Positions 1 to 9,902 of a DNA stretch of 38,954 nt are shown here, piece by piece. Below the pieces are notes generated by a model, which made no database searches, had not been told where the DNA came from, and saw only the letters and a list, made by a program, of their open reading frames with translations. The position numbers were made by a program, and so were the translations under genes. Positions within the stretch are counted from its first letter, which is position 1. Each line of letters opens with the position of its first letter. Origin of the DNA: an uncultured Microcaldota archaeon (lineage in GTDB: Archaea > Micrarchaeota > Micrarchaeia > Norongarragalinales > Norongarragalinaceae); assembly GCA_903893865.1 (NCBI GenBank), contig CAITNU010000072.1, positions 1-38,954 on the forward strand, in the 5' to 3' direction.

Positions 1-210
1 CCCGCCGAAGTTGTCAACATCATCGGGCGGACTGGCGTTTTCGGGGAAGTAAAGCAAATTCTCGTGAAAGTCCTCGACGGCCGCGACAAGGGCCGCGTGA
101 TTCGGCGCAACGTGAAAGGCCCAGTGCGCAAGGGCGACGTCTTGCTGTTGCTCGAGACCGAGCGCGAAGCGCGTCCGCTGAAGTCGAAGAAGCGCGAACT
201 CAAGAAGTAA
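1..210 (+). CDS. rps28e: 30S ribosomal protein S28e (5' truncated by window edge)
   Basis: Frame 1 translation [69 protein letters not shown]; typical S28e. Confidence 0.93.
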   Translation, partial: PAEVVNIIGRTGVFGEVKQILVKVLDGRDKGRVIRRNVKGPVRKGDVLLLLETEREARPLKSKKRELKK

Positions 211-258
211 TCTATAAAACGGAAATGACTAAACAAAAATCTGGTGAAGTGATTCATC

Positions 259-432
259 ATGGCTGACTGCGTTTTTTGCGGGAGACAGATTCCTGAAGGC
301 AGCGGGTTCACTGTGTTCAAGAAGGACGGGTCCGCGCAGCGTTACTGCTCACGAAAGTGCCGGCGTAACTCCGAGCTAAAGCGCAACCCGCGCGACTTCA
401 AGTGGACGAAGGCTGGCGCTAAGAAAAGTTGA
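259..432 (+). CDS. rpl24e: 50S ribosomal protein L24e
   Basis: MADCVFCGRQIPEGSGFTVFKKDGSAQRYCSRKCRRNSELKRNPRDFKWTKAGAKKS*; CxxC...CxxxC zinc finger of L24e; below the size cutoff of the ORF track. Confidence 0.93.
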   Translation: MADCVFCGRQIPEGSGFTVFKKDGSAQRYCSRKCRRNSELKRNPRDFKWTKAGAKKS

Positions 433-468
433 GCTTTTTTAGGAATCGGCGTTTTTGGGTGCGGCGTA

Positions 469-2934
469 ATGTTGGGAAAGCTCGACCACGAAGCGATTCA
501 AGGCAAGTGGAACGCCGAGTGGGAACGCTGCGGCGTCTACGAGTTCGATGCGAAAAGCAAAAAACCGGTTTATTCGATCGATTCGCCTCCTCCGTTTACG
601 AGCGGCGCGTTGCACATGGGTCACATGCTTTCCTACGCGTATTTCGATTTCGCGGCTCGCTACAAGCGCATGCGAGGCTACGCCGTTTACTACCCGCAAG
701 GCTGGGACTGTCAAGGGTTTCCTACGGAAGTAAAAGTGCGCGCGAAGCATTCGAACGCGTCGCGCGAGGATTTTTTGCGTTTCGCCCACGAATTCACCGA
801 AGCGAACATCGCGAAGATGAAGAGCCAGATGCGCGCCATGGGGTTTTCGCCTGACTGGAAGCACGAGTATAAAACGATGAGCGACGATTACCACCGCCGA
901 GTGCAGTATTCGCTTCTCCGCATGTTCAACGACGGCCTGATTTACCGCGCCAAGCATCCCGTTTTGTGGTGTCCTAAGTGCGCGAGCGCGATAGCGAAAG
1001 CGGAAACCGAAGAAAAGCAGCGGGAGACGCGCCTTAATTTCGTTCGTTTTCGCGTTGCCGCCGCGAGTCCGAAAGCAAAAACGCAGTTTCGCGCGGACGA
1101 AAAAATCGTCATCGCAACGACTCGCCCCGAGTTCTTGCACGCGTGCGTCGCGGTGGCAGTGCATCCCGAGGATTTGCGTTTTGCTCAGCTCGTGGGCGCC
1201 GAACTCGAGGTTCCGTTGTTCAAGCAGCGCGTGCGCGTAATCGCCGATCGCGACGTGGATAAGGATTTCGGCACGGGTATAGTAATGATTTGCACTTTCG
1301 GGGACAGGCAGGACGTTGTTTGGGCTTATCGTTTAAACCTGAAAGTAATCGAAGCGCTTGACGAATGCGGGCGGTTAATCAACGCTGGCGAGTACGACGG
1401 AATGAAGGTCAAGGACGGCCGCGAAAAAATCCTGGAAGCGCTGCGAGAGCACGAGCTCTTCGAGCACGACGCTCCGCTCGCGCAGAACGTGAAAGTCCAC
1501 GACCGCTGCGGAACCGAAGCCGAATTTTTGCCGTCGTTCCAGTGGTTCATCAAACTAAAGAACGCGGGCGACGACGTAGTCGCCGCCGGGAAAAAAATGC
1601 GTTGGATTCCTTCTTTCACGCTTCAATACCTCGTCGATTGGGCTGAAGGCCTCGAGTGGGATTGGGTGATTTCGCGGCAAAACGTTTTCGGGACTCCGCT
1701 TCCGTTCTGGTACTGCGAAAAGTGCGGGGAAATCGTTGCAGCTGACGAGAAACGCCTGCCCGTCGATCCAGCGCGCGAAAAACAAAAACCGCACGCGGGC
1801 AAATGCCCGAAGTGCGGCGGCGCGCTAGTTGGCGAGCAAAGCGTTTGCGATTGTTGGGTGGATTCGAGCATTACGCCGCTCGTGATTGCGAAGTGGCCTG
1901 ACGATGATGCGTTCTTCAAAAAAGTTTATCCCGCGACGCTGCGGCCGCAAGGGCTTGAGATTATCCGCACTTGGGCGTTTTACACGATTTTCCGTTGCCT
2001 GAAACTCACGGGCGAGCCGCCTTTCCGCGAACTCCTCATAAACGGCTCCGTGCTCGGAACCGACGGCAAGAAGATGAGCAAGAGCGCGGGGAATTTCGAA
2101 GACCCTGAAGCGCTGCTCAAAAAGTATCCCGCTGACGCGCTGCGCCAGTGGGCTGCTCTCAGCGGTGCTTTCGCGAAAGACCGGCCTTTCTCGTATAAAG
2201 ACGTGGATTTCGCGAAGTCGTTCCTCACGAAGTTGTGGAATGCGGCGCGCTTCGTGGAAAGCGCCACGCAGGATTTCGACAAGCGCACGAAACCGAAAAA
2301 ACTCGAGCTCGTCGACCAGTGGCTTCTCGCGAAAACCGACGCGTGCGTCGCGCAGTGCACTGCAGCGCTCGAGGAATACGATTATTTCGCGGCGATAAAC
2401 GCGGTGCACCAATTCTTTTGGCGCGATTTCTGCGATTACTACATCGAAGACGTCAAGCACAGGATTTATTCGGAAGAGCAATCGAGCGCGAGCACGGAAT
2501 CGCGTTCAGCAGCGCAGTACGCGCTGCGCGTCTCGCTCGAGAAAACGCTTTTGCTGCTCGCGCCTTTCGCTTGCTACACGACCGACGAAATCTATTCGCA
2601 GTTGTACGCGAAAGACGGAGCCAGTGTTCATGCGCAAGCCTGGCCTGCGGCGGATTTTCCCGCTGACGGTCGCGTCGAGCAAATCGTTGGCGCGCTGCAT
2701 TTCGTTTTAAGCGAGATTCGCAAGTTCAAGGCGTCGAACGCCCTTGCCCTCAACGCGCCGCTTGCTACCGTAACGGTTCGCGCGAGCGAGGAGCGGGCGC
2801 GCGACCTGGCGGACGTTTTCGACGAGATAAAGGCGATCGCTAAAGTCGGCAACGTTGTTGTGGAAGAAATACGAGAAGGCGATTCAAAGGATTCAAAGAA
2901 TTCGGAGGGTTTAATAGTCGAGTGCAGCAAATAA
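469..2934 (+). CDS. valS: Valyl-tRNA synthetase
   Basis: Class I signatures (HMGH, KMSKS as GKKMSKSAGN), ValRS-type DSSITPL segment, anticodon-binding C-terminus. Confidence 0.93.
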   Translation: MLGKLDHEAIQGKWNAEWERCGVYEFDAKSKKPVYSIDSPPPFTSGALHMGHMLSYAYFDFAARYKRMRGYAVYYPQGWDCQGFPTEVKVRAKHSNASREDFLRFAHEFTEANIAKMKSQMRAMGFSPDWKHEYKTMSDDYHRRVQYSLLRMFNDGLIYRAKHPVLWCPKCASAIAKAETEEKQRETRLNFVRFRVAAASPKAKTQFRADEKIVIATTRPEFLHACVAVAVHPEDLRFAQLVGAELEVPLFKQRVRVIADRDVDKDFGTGIVMICTFGDRQDVVWAYRLNLKVIEALDECGRLINAGEYDGMKVKDGREKILEALREHELFEHDAPLAQNVKVHDRCGTEAEFLPSFQWFIKLKNAGDDVVAAGKKMRWIPSFTLQYLVDWAEGLEWDWVISRQNVFGTPLPFWYCEKCGEIVAADEKRLPVDPAREKQKPHAGKCPKCGGALVGEQSVCDCWVDSSITPLVIAKWPDDDAFFKKVYPATLRPQGLEIIRTWAFYTIFRCLKLTGEPPFRELLINGSVLGTDGKKMSKSAGNFEDPEALLKKYPADALRQWAALSGAFAKDRPFSYKDVDFAKSFLTKLWNAARFVESATQDFDKRTKPKKLELVDQWLLAKTDACVAQCTAALEEYDYFAAINAVHQFFWRDFCDYYIEDVKHRIYSEEQSSASTESRSAAQYALRVSLEKTLLLLAPFACYTTDEIYSQLYAKDGASVHAQAWPAADFPADGRVEQIVGALHFVLSEIRKFKASNALALNAPLATVTVRASEERARDLADVFDEIKAIAKVGNVVVEEIREGDSKDSKNSEGLIVECSK

Positions 2935-3011
2935 TTAGCCTTTATTTCAGGTTTATTTTGCGTTAATTAGCAGTTTTTAAAATTCGGTTTTCAAAGGAGT
3001 TGGTTTTTGGA

Positions 3012-3461
3012 ATGGCGCGTTTGCACACGAGAAAAAAGGGTAGGAGCGCTTCGCACAAGCCGGCGTTGAAGAGCGCGGGTTGGGTGAGGCAGTCGAAGGA
3101 GGAAGTTCTCGCGCTTGTCGAGCGTCTGGCGAAGGAGGGCAAAACGGAAGCGCAGATCGGGCTTGCTTTGCGCGACGAGCACGGAGTGCCGAGCGTGAAA
3201 ATGATTACCGGCAAGAGCGTCTCGAAAATCCTGGAGGAAAAGAAGGTCGCGCCGAAATATCCGTCGACGTTAATTGATTTGATTCGCAAGGCGGTTTCGC
3301 TTCGCAAGCATCTCGAAGCGAATCACCGGGACAAGCAGAACCGCAAGAAGTTGAACGACGTGGAATCGAAAATCAAGCGGCTAGTACGTTATTACCGCGG
3401 CAAAAAACTGCCGAAGGATTGGAAGTATTCCGCCGAAGAGGCTGCGCTGCTCGTGAAGTGA
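3012..3461 (+). CDS. rps15: 30S ribosomal protein S15
   Basis: MARLHTRKKGRSASHKPALKSAGWVRQSKEEV... archaeal/eukaryotic S15p/S13e; ATG at 3012 within the ORF. Confidence 0.95.
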   Translation: MARLHTRKKGRSASHKPALKSAGWVRQSKEEVLALVERLAKEGKTEAQIGLALRDEHGVPSVKMITGKSVSKILEEKKVAPKYPSTLIDLIRKAVSLRKHLEANHRDKQNRKKLNDVESKIKRLVRYYRGKKLPKDWKYSAEEAALLVK

Positions 3462-3516
3462 AGATGACTTTTGAGGGTATTCAAAAATTCGGAATTCGGA
3501 AGGGTGAACAACATTA

Positions 3517-4146
3517 ATGGCTGACAAGAAGAAAGTGATTGACACTTGGAAACTGAAGACGTGGTACTCGGTTCTCGCACCGAAATTCCTCGGCGAAGTG
3601 GAAATCGCGAAGACGCCTGCGAGCGACGAGGACAAGCTGATTAACCGCGTTATTATTCTTCCGTTGAAAGAGGTTTCGCATGACATCGCGCACATTTACA
3701 CGAACATCAAGCTCCGCGTCTTCGAAATAAAGGGAAAAACCGCGTTCACTAAATTCATCGGGCACGAAATCAGCAAAGAGTACCTAAGCACTCTCGTGCG
3801 CAGGCATCGCGATGCCTTGCACGTCGTTTACCCCGTCAAGTCGCGCGACGGAGTCGAATTCACAGTCAAAATCCTGCTCGTAACCGCAGTTCCGTGCAGC
3901 AACTCGCAGAAGACGGCGTTGCGCAACGCGCTCAAGAAGGAAGTAGAAGCGAAGGTCGCCGCAACTGATTTCGGTAAATTCATTACCGAGGCGCTTTACG
4001 GACGGCTTGGAGCCGAACTCTCGCAAAAGCTGAAGCGCATTGCGCCCGTTCGCCGAATCGAAATCAAGAAGACGCAGTTGAAGGAAGAATTCGACACTGA
4101 AGCAGTTGAAAAACCGGAAGGCGCGGAAGGCACCGCGCCTGCGTAG
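3517..4146 (+). CDS. rps3ae: 30S ribosomal protein S3Ae (eS1)
   Basis: DTWKLKTWYSVLAPKFLGEVEIAKTPASDEDKLINRVI... typical S3Ae. Confidence 0.95.
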   Translation: MADKKKVIDTWKLKTWYSVLAPKFLGEVEIAKTPASDEDKLINRVIILPLKEVSHDIAHIYTNIKLRVFEIKGKTAFTKFIGHEISKEYLSTLVRRHRDALHVVYPVKSRDGVEFTVKILLVTAVPCSNSQKTALRNALKKEVEAKVAATDFGKFITEALYGRLGAELSQKLKRIAPVRRIEIKKTQLKEEFDTEAVEKPEGAEGTAPA

Positions 4147-4857
4147 TCACGCGAATCCGCTTAAGTCGAGTTGCGTAGTTTTCATGCGCTTCGCCGTAAT
4201 CCACGTGTGGCGAATGAATTCCTGCAACGCCTCGTCGCGAATATGCTTTTTGAGGAACGCTATCGTGCGTTCGTCGTGCGAATACCCATTCCCGAAATCG
4301 TGTCCCAGTTTGCGCTTGATTTCTTCTATTTCGTAGTCGCGAGTGACTTTTGCTAGAATCGACGCCGCGCCGACGACGGGGTAATTTACGTCCGCCTTGT
4401 GTTCGCACACGAGCGTCGCCTGCTTCGGGAAAGAAAAGTATTTTCGCAATCGAGCTGCGTACTTCGAGGCAGTCGGGTCGGGCGTGTCCACGTAAATCGT
4501 TTTCACGTTTCGCGCCCCGACTTTCTTGATTACTTCGCTGATTGCTTTAGCCATCGCGCGCGCTTCGATTTCGTTGAGGCTCGTTCGCTTGCTCATCGAT
4601 TGGGTGAGTTCCGCGGCAGTAAGAATTACGAGCGAGTGCGGGTGGCGTTTGATGCTTTTTGCGATTTCCTCGCGCTGCTGCGGCGTGAGCAGTTTCGAGT
4701 CTTTGACTCCGCCGTCGCGCAAGCCGCATTCGTCGCCTTGCGCGCAAGCGAATGCGCAGATGACCATCGGACCAAGCACAGGCCCGCGGCCGGCTTCATC
4801 GCAGCCGACGACGTAATTCGGTTCATCATTCACAACGGTTTTACTCTTTGCTTTCAA
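4147..4857 (-). CDS. rnhB: Ribonuclease HII
   Basis: VVGCDEAGRGPVLGPMVICAF N-terminal signature, archaeal RNase HII. Confidence 0.95.
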   Translation of the reverse strand: MKAKSKTVVNDEPNYVVGCDEAGRGPVLGPMVICAFACAQGDECGLRDGGVKDSKLLTPQQREEIAKSIKRHPHSLVILTAAELTQSMSKRTSLNEIEARAMAKAISEVIKKVGARNVKTIYVDTPDPTASKYAARLRKYFSFPKQATLVCEHKADVNYPVVGAASILAKVTRDYEIEEIKRKLGHDFGNGYSHDERTIAFLKKHIRDEALQEFIRHTWITAKRMKTTQLDLSGFA

Positions 4858-5896
4858 GACAAGCGCCTTTTTGTGCGAACGCGATTTCGAACGATTCGTA
4901 ACCAGCCTTGCGCACCGCGCGCAAAACCTGCGTTTGCTGCATTTCGCGGCTTAAAATGATGACTGCCCCGCCGCATCCGCCTCCGCCGATGAGTTTCGCT
5001 CCGAGCGCGCCGTTGCTTTTAGCGATCGCGCGAATCGATTCGATTTGCGGCGTGGAAACGCCGTCTCGCGCGAGCAGCGAATGATTTTTATTAAGCAATT
5101 CGCCTAGCCGCTTTGCGTCGCCTTTCGCGTGCAGCTCGCGCTTGATTTCGGCGACTACTTCGTCGTATTCGTGCGTAACGCGTTTTCGTTCCATGTTTGA
5201 AAGTTCGCTTGCGCCGCAGCGTATTCCGTGCGAGTCGCGCCAAACCGCGGTTAGCTGCGCCGTGTTCGCGCACTTGCGGGTCGAATCCATGGAACTCGCA
5301 AGCGTGAGCGTTGCGCCTTCAGGCAACGCCATGCCCGCAGGCTCGTAAACCATTTTGAAGCCGTTTGCCGCGGCTGCGTCGAATTCCTTGTGCAATTCGA
5401 GAGCGCAATCGCTGAGCACGGCGGCAACGTCTCCGCCGCTGCTGCGGCCGCCGTGCCACTCGTCGTCTCCGACGAATGCGGCGTCGAATAACTCGTCGTG
5501 CGTCGGCGTTTTCCCGCAGTACTCGTAAAGCGCTAGCGCGAGCGCGGCGCTTATGCTTGCGCTGTTGCCGGTGCCTTTTGGTGCGCCGCTGAACTCGCGC
5601 GAAGCGAGAATCGGTTTGACGAGTTTGAACTTGGTTTTCGCGAAAACGTGCCGCGCGACTTCGAGCAAGGGAAACCAAACGGTGTTGCCTTGTTTTTCTC
5701 CGTCGGGCTTTAGCGTCGCCGCTCCCAGCGGCTCGCCTTTGAAGTAAAAGCGCGGGTAACCGCTGAATTTTTGCACTGAAGCGTAATTGCGCCTGCCGTT
5801 CACTTCTACGGGCGCGAGCAGCGCGCGTCCGCCGTAGACGATGCTGTGCTCGCCCGCAATGTGAATCTTGTTGGGCGCGCTAGCGATTGTCTTCAT
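4841..5896 (-). CDS. mvk: Mevalonate kinase (GHMP family)
   Basis: APNKIHIAGEHSIVYGGRALLAPVEV, PKGTGNSASISAALAL, GAKLIGGGGCGGAVI motifs. Confidence 0.93.
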   Translation of the reverse strand: MKTIASAPNKIHIAGEHSIVYGGRALLAPVEVNGRRNYASVQKFSGYPRFYFKGEPLGAATLKPDGEKQGNTVWFPLLEVARHVFAKTKFKLVKPILASREFSGAPKGTGNSASISAALALALYEYCGKTPTHDELFDAAFVGDDEWHGGRSSGGDVAAVLSDCALELHKEFDAAAANGFKMVYEPAGMALPEGATLTLASSMDSTRKCANTAQLTAVWRDSHGIRCGASELSNMERKRVTHEYDEVVAEIKRELHAKGDAKRLGELLNKNHSLLARDGVSTPQIESIRAIAKSNGALGAKLIGGGGCGGAVIILSREMQQTQVLRAVRKAGYESFEIAFAQKGACLESKE

Positions 5897-6012
5897 TTTT
5901 CAACCCTTCGTTGCTTACGTTTTCTATTTTCGTCGCTCGTCGTTGTTTGTTTAAGCGGAGAAGGTTTTTAACTTGTTTCCAACTTAACTTACTCTCCAAG
6001 GGGGCGGGTTTA

Positions 6013-6603
6013 TTGCGAATCGTTTTGTGCGTTACCGGAGCTTCGGGCATCGATTACGCGCTAGCGATCGCGCGCGAGCTCGCGCAGCAGCACGCCGAAA
6101 CTCATTGTGTCGTGACTGAAAACGCGAAGCTCGTTATGAAGTACGAGGCGCCGGCTGCGTTGCGCGAATTCAAGCGCATTTGCGCGCGCGTTTACGGCGA
6201 GAAGCAAATCGATGCGCCGATTGCGAGCGGCTCGTTTCGCGCGGATGCGCTCATCGTCTGCCCTTGCAGCATGAAGACGTTGAGCGCGATAGCGAACGGC
6301 TTCGCTTACAACCTCGTTGCGCGCGCTGCGGACGTCGCGCTCAAGGAAGGCGATGCCCGAAAAATCGTTTTGGTTCCGCGCGAGATGCCTTGGAGTGTGG
6401 TTGCTTTCGAGAACGCGTTGAAGCTCGCGCGCCTCGGCGTTGTTATTGCGCCTGCTTCGCCTGGTTTTTACGACAAGCCTAAAAGCGTTGCCGACTTAAC
6501 GAATTTCGTTGCTGGACGCGTTCTGGCTGCCGCGGGCGTGGAAAATGCGCTTTATCCTCGTTGGTCGAAAAAGCCGGAAAAGCCGAACAAGGTGAGAAAA
6601 TGA
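6013..6603 (+). CDS. ubiX: UbiX-family flavin prenyltransferase
   Basis: [23 protein letters not shown]...[44 protein letters not shown]; TTG start at 6013 after a GGGGCGGG stretch is more plausible than the upstream ORF start. Confidence 0.92.
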   Translation: [196 protein letters not shown]

Positions 6604-7910
6604 GTTTGCGTTCTTTCATCGAAAAGCTCGACAAGCAAGGGAAACTCTTGCGAGTAAAGAAGAAGCCGAAGGCGGAGCTTGAGGCTGCGGCGCTCATAAA
6701 AGAATTCAATGCACGGCCGCTTTTGTTCGAGAACGGCACTGCGGAAAGCGACGTGCCGTTCGTTGCGAACGTTTACTCGACGAAGCCTCTCGTCGCAGCG
6801 TATTTCGGCGTAGCGCAAAGCGAGCTCATTCCGAAAATGATTCGCGCGCTTGACGCGCCGACTGAGCCTGAAACGGTTTCGAACGCGCCGTGCCAGGAAG
6901 TAGTTGAAAACAACGTTGATTTGTACTCGCTTCCAATCGTGAAGTGTTACGCTGGCGAGGCGGGGCGCTATCTTTCGAGCGGCATCTATTTCGTAAAGGA
7001 TAAAGAGCTCGGTCAAAACGCGTCTTACCATCGTTCGCTCGTTATTTCGAAAAACCGTTTCGCGTTTCGCATGCTGCCGCGGCACCTCGCGGAGTTCAAG
7101 AAGCGCGCCGGAGGCGCAATCGACGCGGCGATTTGCGTTGGGTTCGGCGCTAACGTCGCGCTGGCGGGCGCAACGAGCGTGGATTTAGGCGCCGATGAAA
7201 TGCGCGTTGCCAACGCCCTCGAGCCCTTGAAGATGACTAAAGCGAAAACAATCGACGTCGCTGTGCCCGCCGACGCGGAGTTCGTTCTCGAGGGGCGCAT
7301 TCTCAACGAAACGAGCGCCGAGGGGCCGTTCGTCGACCTAACCGAAACGATGGACGTTCAACGCCCTGCCGAGCCCGTATTCGAAGTCAAGTGCGTGACG
7401 CACCGCAAAAACGCGGTTTGGCAGAATTTGCTGCAAGGCGGGCTCGAGCACAAGATTTTGATGGGCATGCCGCGCGAGCCAACGATTTATTCGAGCGTAA
7501 ACAAAGTCGTGAAGTGCGTGGACGTGAATATTACGCCCGGCGGTTGTTCTTGGTTGCACGGAGTCGTAAAAATAAAGAAAACAAAGGAAGACGACGGACG
7601 CAAGGCGATTGAAGCTGCTTTCGAAGGGCACAAGTCGATGAAACGCGTCGTAGTAGTGGACGACGACATCGATATTCTCGACCCGAACGAAGTCGAGTGG
7701 GCGCTTGCGACTCGCTTTCAAGCCGACGTCGATTTAATCGTGAAACCCAAGCAGAAAGGCAGCAGCCTCGATCCGTCGAGCGAGCCGGGAACGCACGTGA
7801 CGTGCAAGTGGGGGCTCGATGCGACGAAGCCGCTTGTTGCGAAAGGAAAGGATTTTACGAAAATTCGCGCGCCTAAAACGGATTCAAGGAAGTTCGTTGT
7901 GTGCGATTAG
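6600..7910 (+). CDS. UbiD-family decarboxylase; probable anhydromevalonate phosphate decarboxylase from gene context
   Basis: MSLRSFIEKLDKQGKLLRVKK... UbiD fold; ATGA overlap with the ubiX stop; neighbours are modified mevalonate pathway genes. Confidence 0.9.
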   Translation: MSLRSFIEKLDKQGKLLRVKKKPKAELEAAALIKEFNARPLLFENGTAESDVPFVANVYSTKPLVAAYFGVAQSELIPKMIRALDAPTEPETVSNAPCQEVVENNVDLYSLPIVKCYAGEAGRYLSSGIYFVKDKELGQNASYHRSLVISKNRFAFRMLPRHLAEFKKRAGGAIDAAICVGFGANVALAGATSVDLGADEMRVANALEPLKMTKAKTIDVAVPADAEFVLEGRILNETSAEGPFVDLTETMDVQRPAEPVFEVKCVTHRKNAVWQNLLQGGLEHKILMGMPREPTIYSSVNKVVKCVDVNITPGGCSWLHGVVKIKKTKEDDGRKAIEAAFEGHKSMKRVVVVDDDIDILDPNEVEWALATRFQADVDLIVKPKQKGSSLDPSSEPGTHVTCKWGLDATKPLVAKGKDFTKIRAPKTDSRKFVVCD

Positions 7911-7936
7911 TTTGTGATTAAGGAGTTGGTTGCAGC

Positions 7937-9193
7937 ATGGAGTTGACTGCTGACGAAAAAGAAATGCTTGAAGGCAAGCAAGGTAACGCCGTCAAGAAAA
8001 GCATGGAGATTTTGTGCGCGCTCGGCGAGATTTACGGGGCGAAGCGGCTCATCGACGTCAGCAGCGTGCAAATCGCGGGCGTTAGTTACGACAATCTCGG
8101 GGACGCGGGACTAGAATATTTAAGCGAGCTCGCGAAAGATGGCCGGGCGCGCGTTTTGACGACGCTGAATCCTGCAGGAATGGACCTCGAAGATTGGCGC
8201 AAGCTAGGAATCCCAGAAGATTTCGCTAAAAAACAACTAGAAGTCATCGACGCGTTCAAGAAAATGGGAGTAATCGCGAGTTGCACATGCACTCCTTATT
8301 TTATTGGCAACCTTCCGCGTTACAGCGAGAGCGTGGCGTGGAGCGAGTCGAGCGCCGTCTGTTTCGCCAACAGCGTTCTCGGCGCGAGGACGAACCGCGA
8401 GGGAGGGCCGAGCGCGATTGCGAGCGCGTTGACGGGGAAAACTGCAGAGTACGGAATGCATCTCGACGAAAACCGTCAGGCGCAAGTGCTCGTGAAAGTG
8501 CGGGCGAAGCTGCGTGCGGTGCCTGATTTCGGCGCGTTGGGTTACGCTACTGGCAAGAAAATCGGTAACAAGGTTCCGTTGTTCGTGGGCGTAAAGCGCG
8601 CGAGCGTCGAGCAACTGAAGTCGTTGTGCGCGAGCATTGCGACGTACGGAGGCACAGCGTTGTTCCACATTAAAGGCGTTACGCCTAACCGCACGAGAAA
8701 ACCAACGGAAGAAGTCATAATCACGCAAAACGACGTTGATGACGCGAAAGTCGCGCTCACGGACGCGGGTTACGATGAGCCTGACATTATTTCAGTCGGC
8801 TGCCCTCACTGTTCGATAAACGAAGTGCGGCGCATCGCGGAGCTCCTCGACGGCAAGCACGTCAAGGAAGGCAAGGAATTCTGGATTTGCATTGCGCGTC
8901 CAATCAAGCAAATCGCTGAACAGGCGGGTTACGCGAAAACGATCGAGGCGTCGGGCGCGAAGTTCGCTTGCGACACGTGCATGGTAGTAGCGCCGATTAA
9001 AGGCCGCTTCAAGTGTCTCGCGACCGACAGTGCGAAATCGTGTTTTTACGCTCGCGGCAAGAATGCTTTCAAAACGAAGTTTGGAACGCTGGAAGAATGC
9101 GTCGCAGCGGCAGTCACCGGCGAGTGGAAAGCGAAGCAAGCGAAACAAGCGAAGCCAGCGCAGCCGAAGAAAACGGAAACCGCGGCAGAATGA
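7937..9193 (+). CDS. Aconitase X catalytic (large) subunit; probable phosphomevalonate dehydratase large subunit
   Basis: AcnX (DUF521) signatures: CTPYFIGNLPRYSESVAWSESSAVCFANSVLGARTNREGGPSA, VGCPHCSINEVRRIAELL, ACDTCMVVAP. Confidence 0.92.
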   Translation: MELTADEKEMLEGKQGNAVKKSMEILCALGEIYGAKRLIDVSSVQIAGVSYDNLGDAGLEYLSELAKDGRARVLTTLNPAGMDLEDWRKLGIPEDFAKKQLEVIDAFKKMGVIASCTCTPYFIGNLPRYSESVAWSESSAVCFANSVLGARTNREGGPSAIASALTGKTAEYGMHLDENRQAQVLVKVRAKLRAVPDFGALGYATGKKIGNKVPLFVGVKRASVEQLKSLCASIATYGGTALFHIKGVTPNRTRKPTEEVIITQNDVDDAKVALTDAGYDEPDIISVGCPHCSINEVRRIAELLDGKHVKEGKEFWICIARPIKQIAEQAGYAKTIEASGAKFACDTCMVVAPIKGRFKCLATDSAKSCFYARGKNAFKTKFGTLEECVAAAVTGEWKAKQAKQAKPAQPKKTETAAE

Positions 9194-9214
9194 AGCAGAA
9201 CGATTCAGGTGATT

Positions 9215-9619
9215 ATGTTGGCTGAAGTAAAAGCGCGCGTTATCGCGAAAGGAGTTGCTGAAGGCGACTTGCTCGTCTCGCAAAAACCCGTTTCTTTTTA
9301 CGGGGGCGTTGATCCCGACAGCGGCGTCGTGACGGACGGCGAGAGCGACATCAAGGGGCAAAGCATCGCGGGGAGGGTTCTCGTTTTTCCTACGGGCAAA
9401 GGCTCGACTGTAGGGAGTTACACGCTTTACCGCTTGAAGAAGAACGGCAAGGCGCCTGCGGCAATTATCAACGGCGAGTGCGAAACGATTTGCGCAGTTG
9501 GCGGGATAATCAGTGATGTTCCGCTCGTCGACAAGCCCGAAGGCGGGCTTGCGCAGTTCAAGACTGGTGCAAAAGCGAAGGTTGACGCTAATGCGGGCGT
9601 AATAACGGTTACCCAATAA
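9215..9619 (+). CDS. Aconitase X swivel (small) subunit (DUF126); probable phosphomevalonate dehydratase small subunit
   Basis: SFYGGVDPDSGVVTDGESDIKGQSIAGRVLVFPTGKGSTVGSYTLYRLKKNGKAPAAIINGECETI; directly downstream of the large subunit. Confidence 0.92.
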   Translation: MLAEVKARVIAKGVAEGDLLVSQKPVSFYGGVDPDSGVVTDGESDIKGQSIAGRVLVFPTGKGSTVGSYTLYRLKKNGKAPAAIINGECETICAVGGIISDVPLVDKPEGGLAQFKTGAKAKVDANAGVITVTQ

Positions 9620-9902
9620 ATTCTATTTTATGCCGCTTAAATGCGCCTATCTGCGTTTGTTTTTTAAGTGCGGCAACTGTTTTAACACGAAGTATTTTCT
9701 GCATCAAACGTGGAACGTCCTTCTGCACTATGAACTTATGATTCGTGGTTGCGCCGCAAACATGATCGCCGTAAGTAGATTTTTGCCACGTATTGTTCTT
9801 TAAGTGGTATTCAACGCTGATGGTGCCTAGTGCGCCTGTATCCTGCGGCGCTTCTCCAACACTTACAATTTGTCCGTTGATGTGAGTAACCTGAATTCTC
9901 AT
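9609..9902 (-). CDS. Hypothetical small protein
   Basis: 97-aa ORF starting 4 bp inside the IPK start region; 3' end overlaps the 3' end of the AcnX small subunit; composition differs from neighbours. Confidence 0.6.
   Translation of the reverse strand: MRIQVTHINGQIVSVGEAPQDTGALGTISVEYHLKNNTWQKSTYGDHVCGATTNHKFIVQKDVPRLMQKILRVKTVAALKKQTQIGAFKRHKIEFIG

Noticed and set aside
439-1164. 241-aa minus-strand ORF opposite valS
   Set aside because: Antisense shadow of valS; no domain features
1825-2481. 218-aa minus-strand ORF opposite valS
   Set aside because: Same reason: codon-bias shadow
8792-9616. 274-aa minus-strand ORF opposite the AcnX large and small subunits
   Set aside because: Antisense shadow of strongly codon-biased, well-recognised AcnX genes; Arg/Ala/Phe-rich translation with no family features
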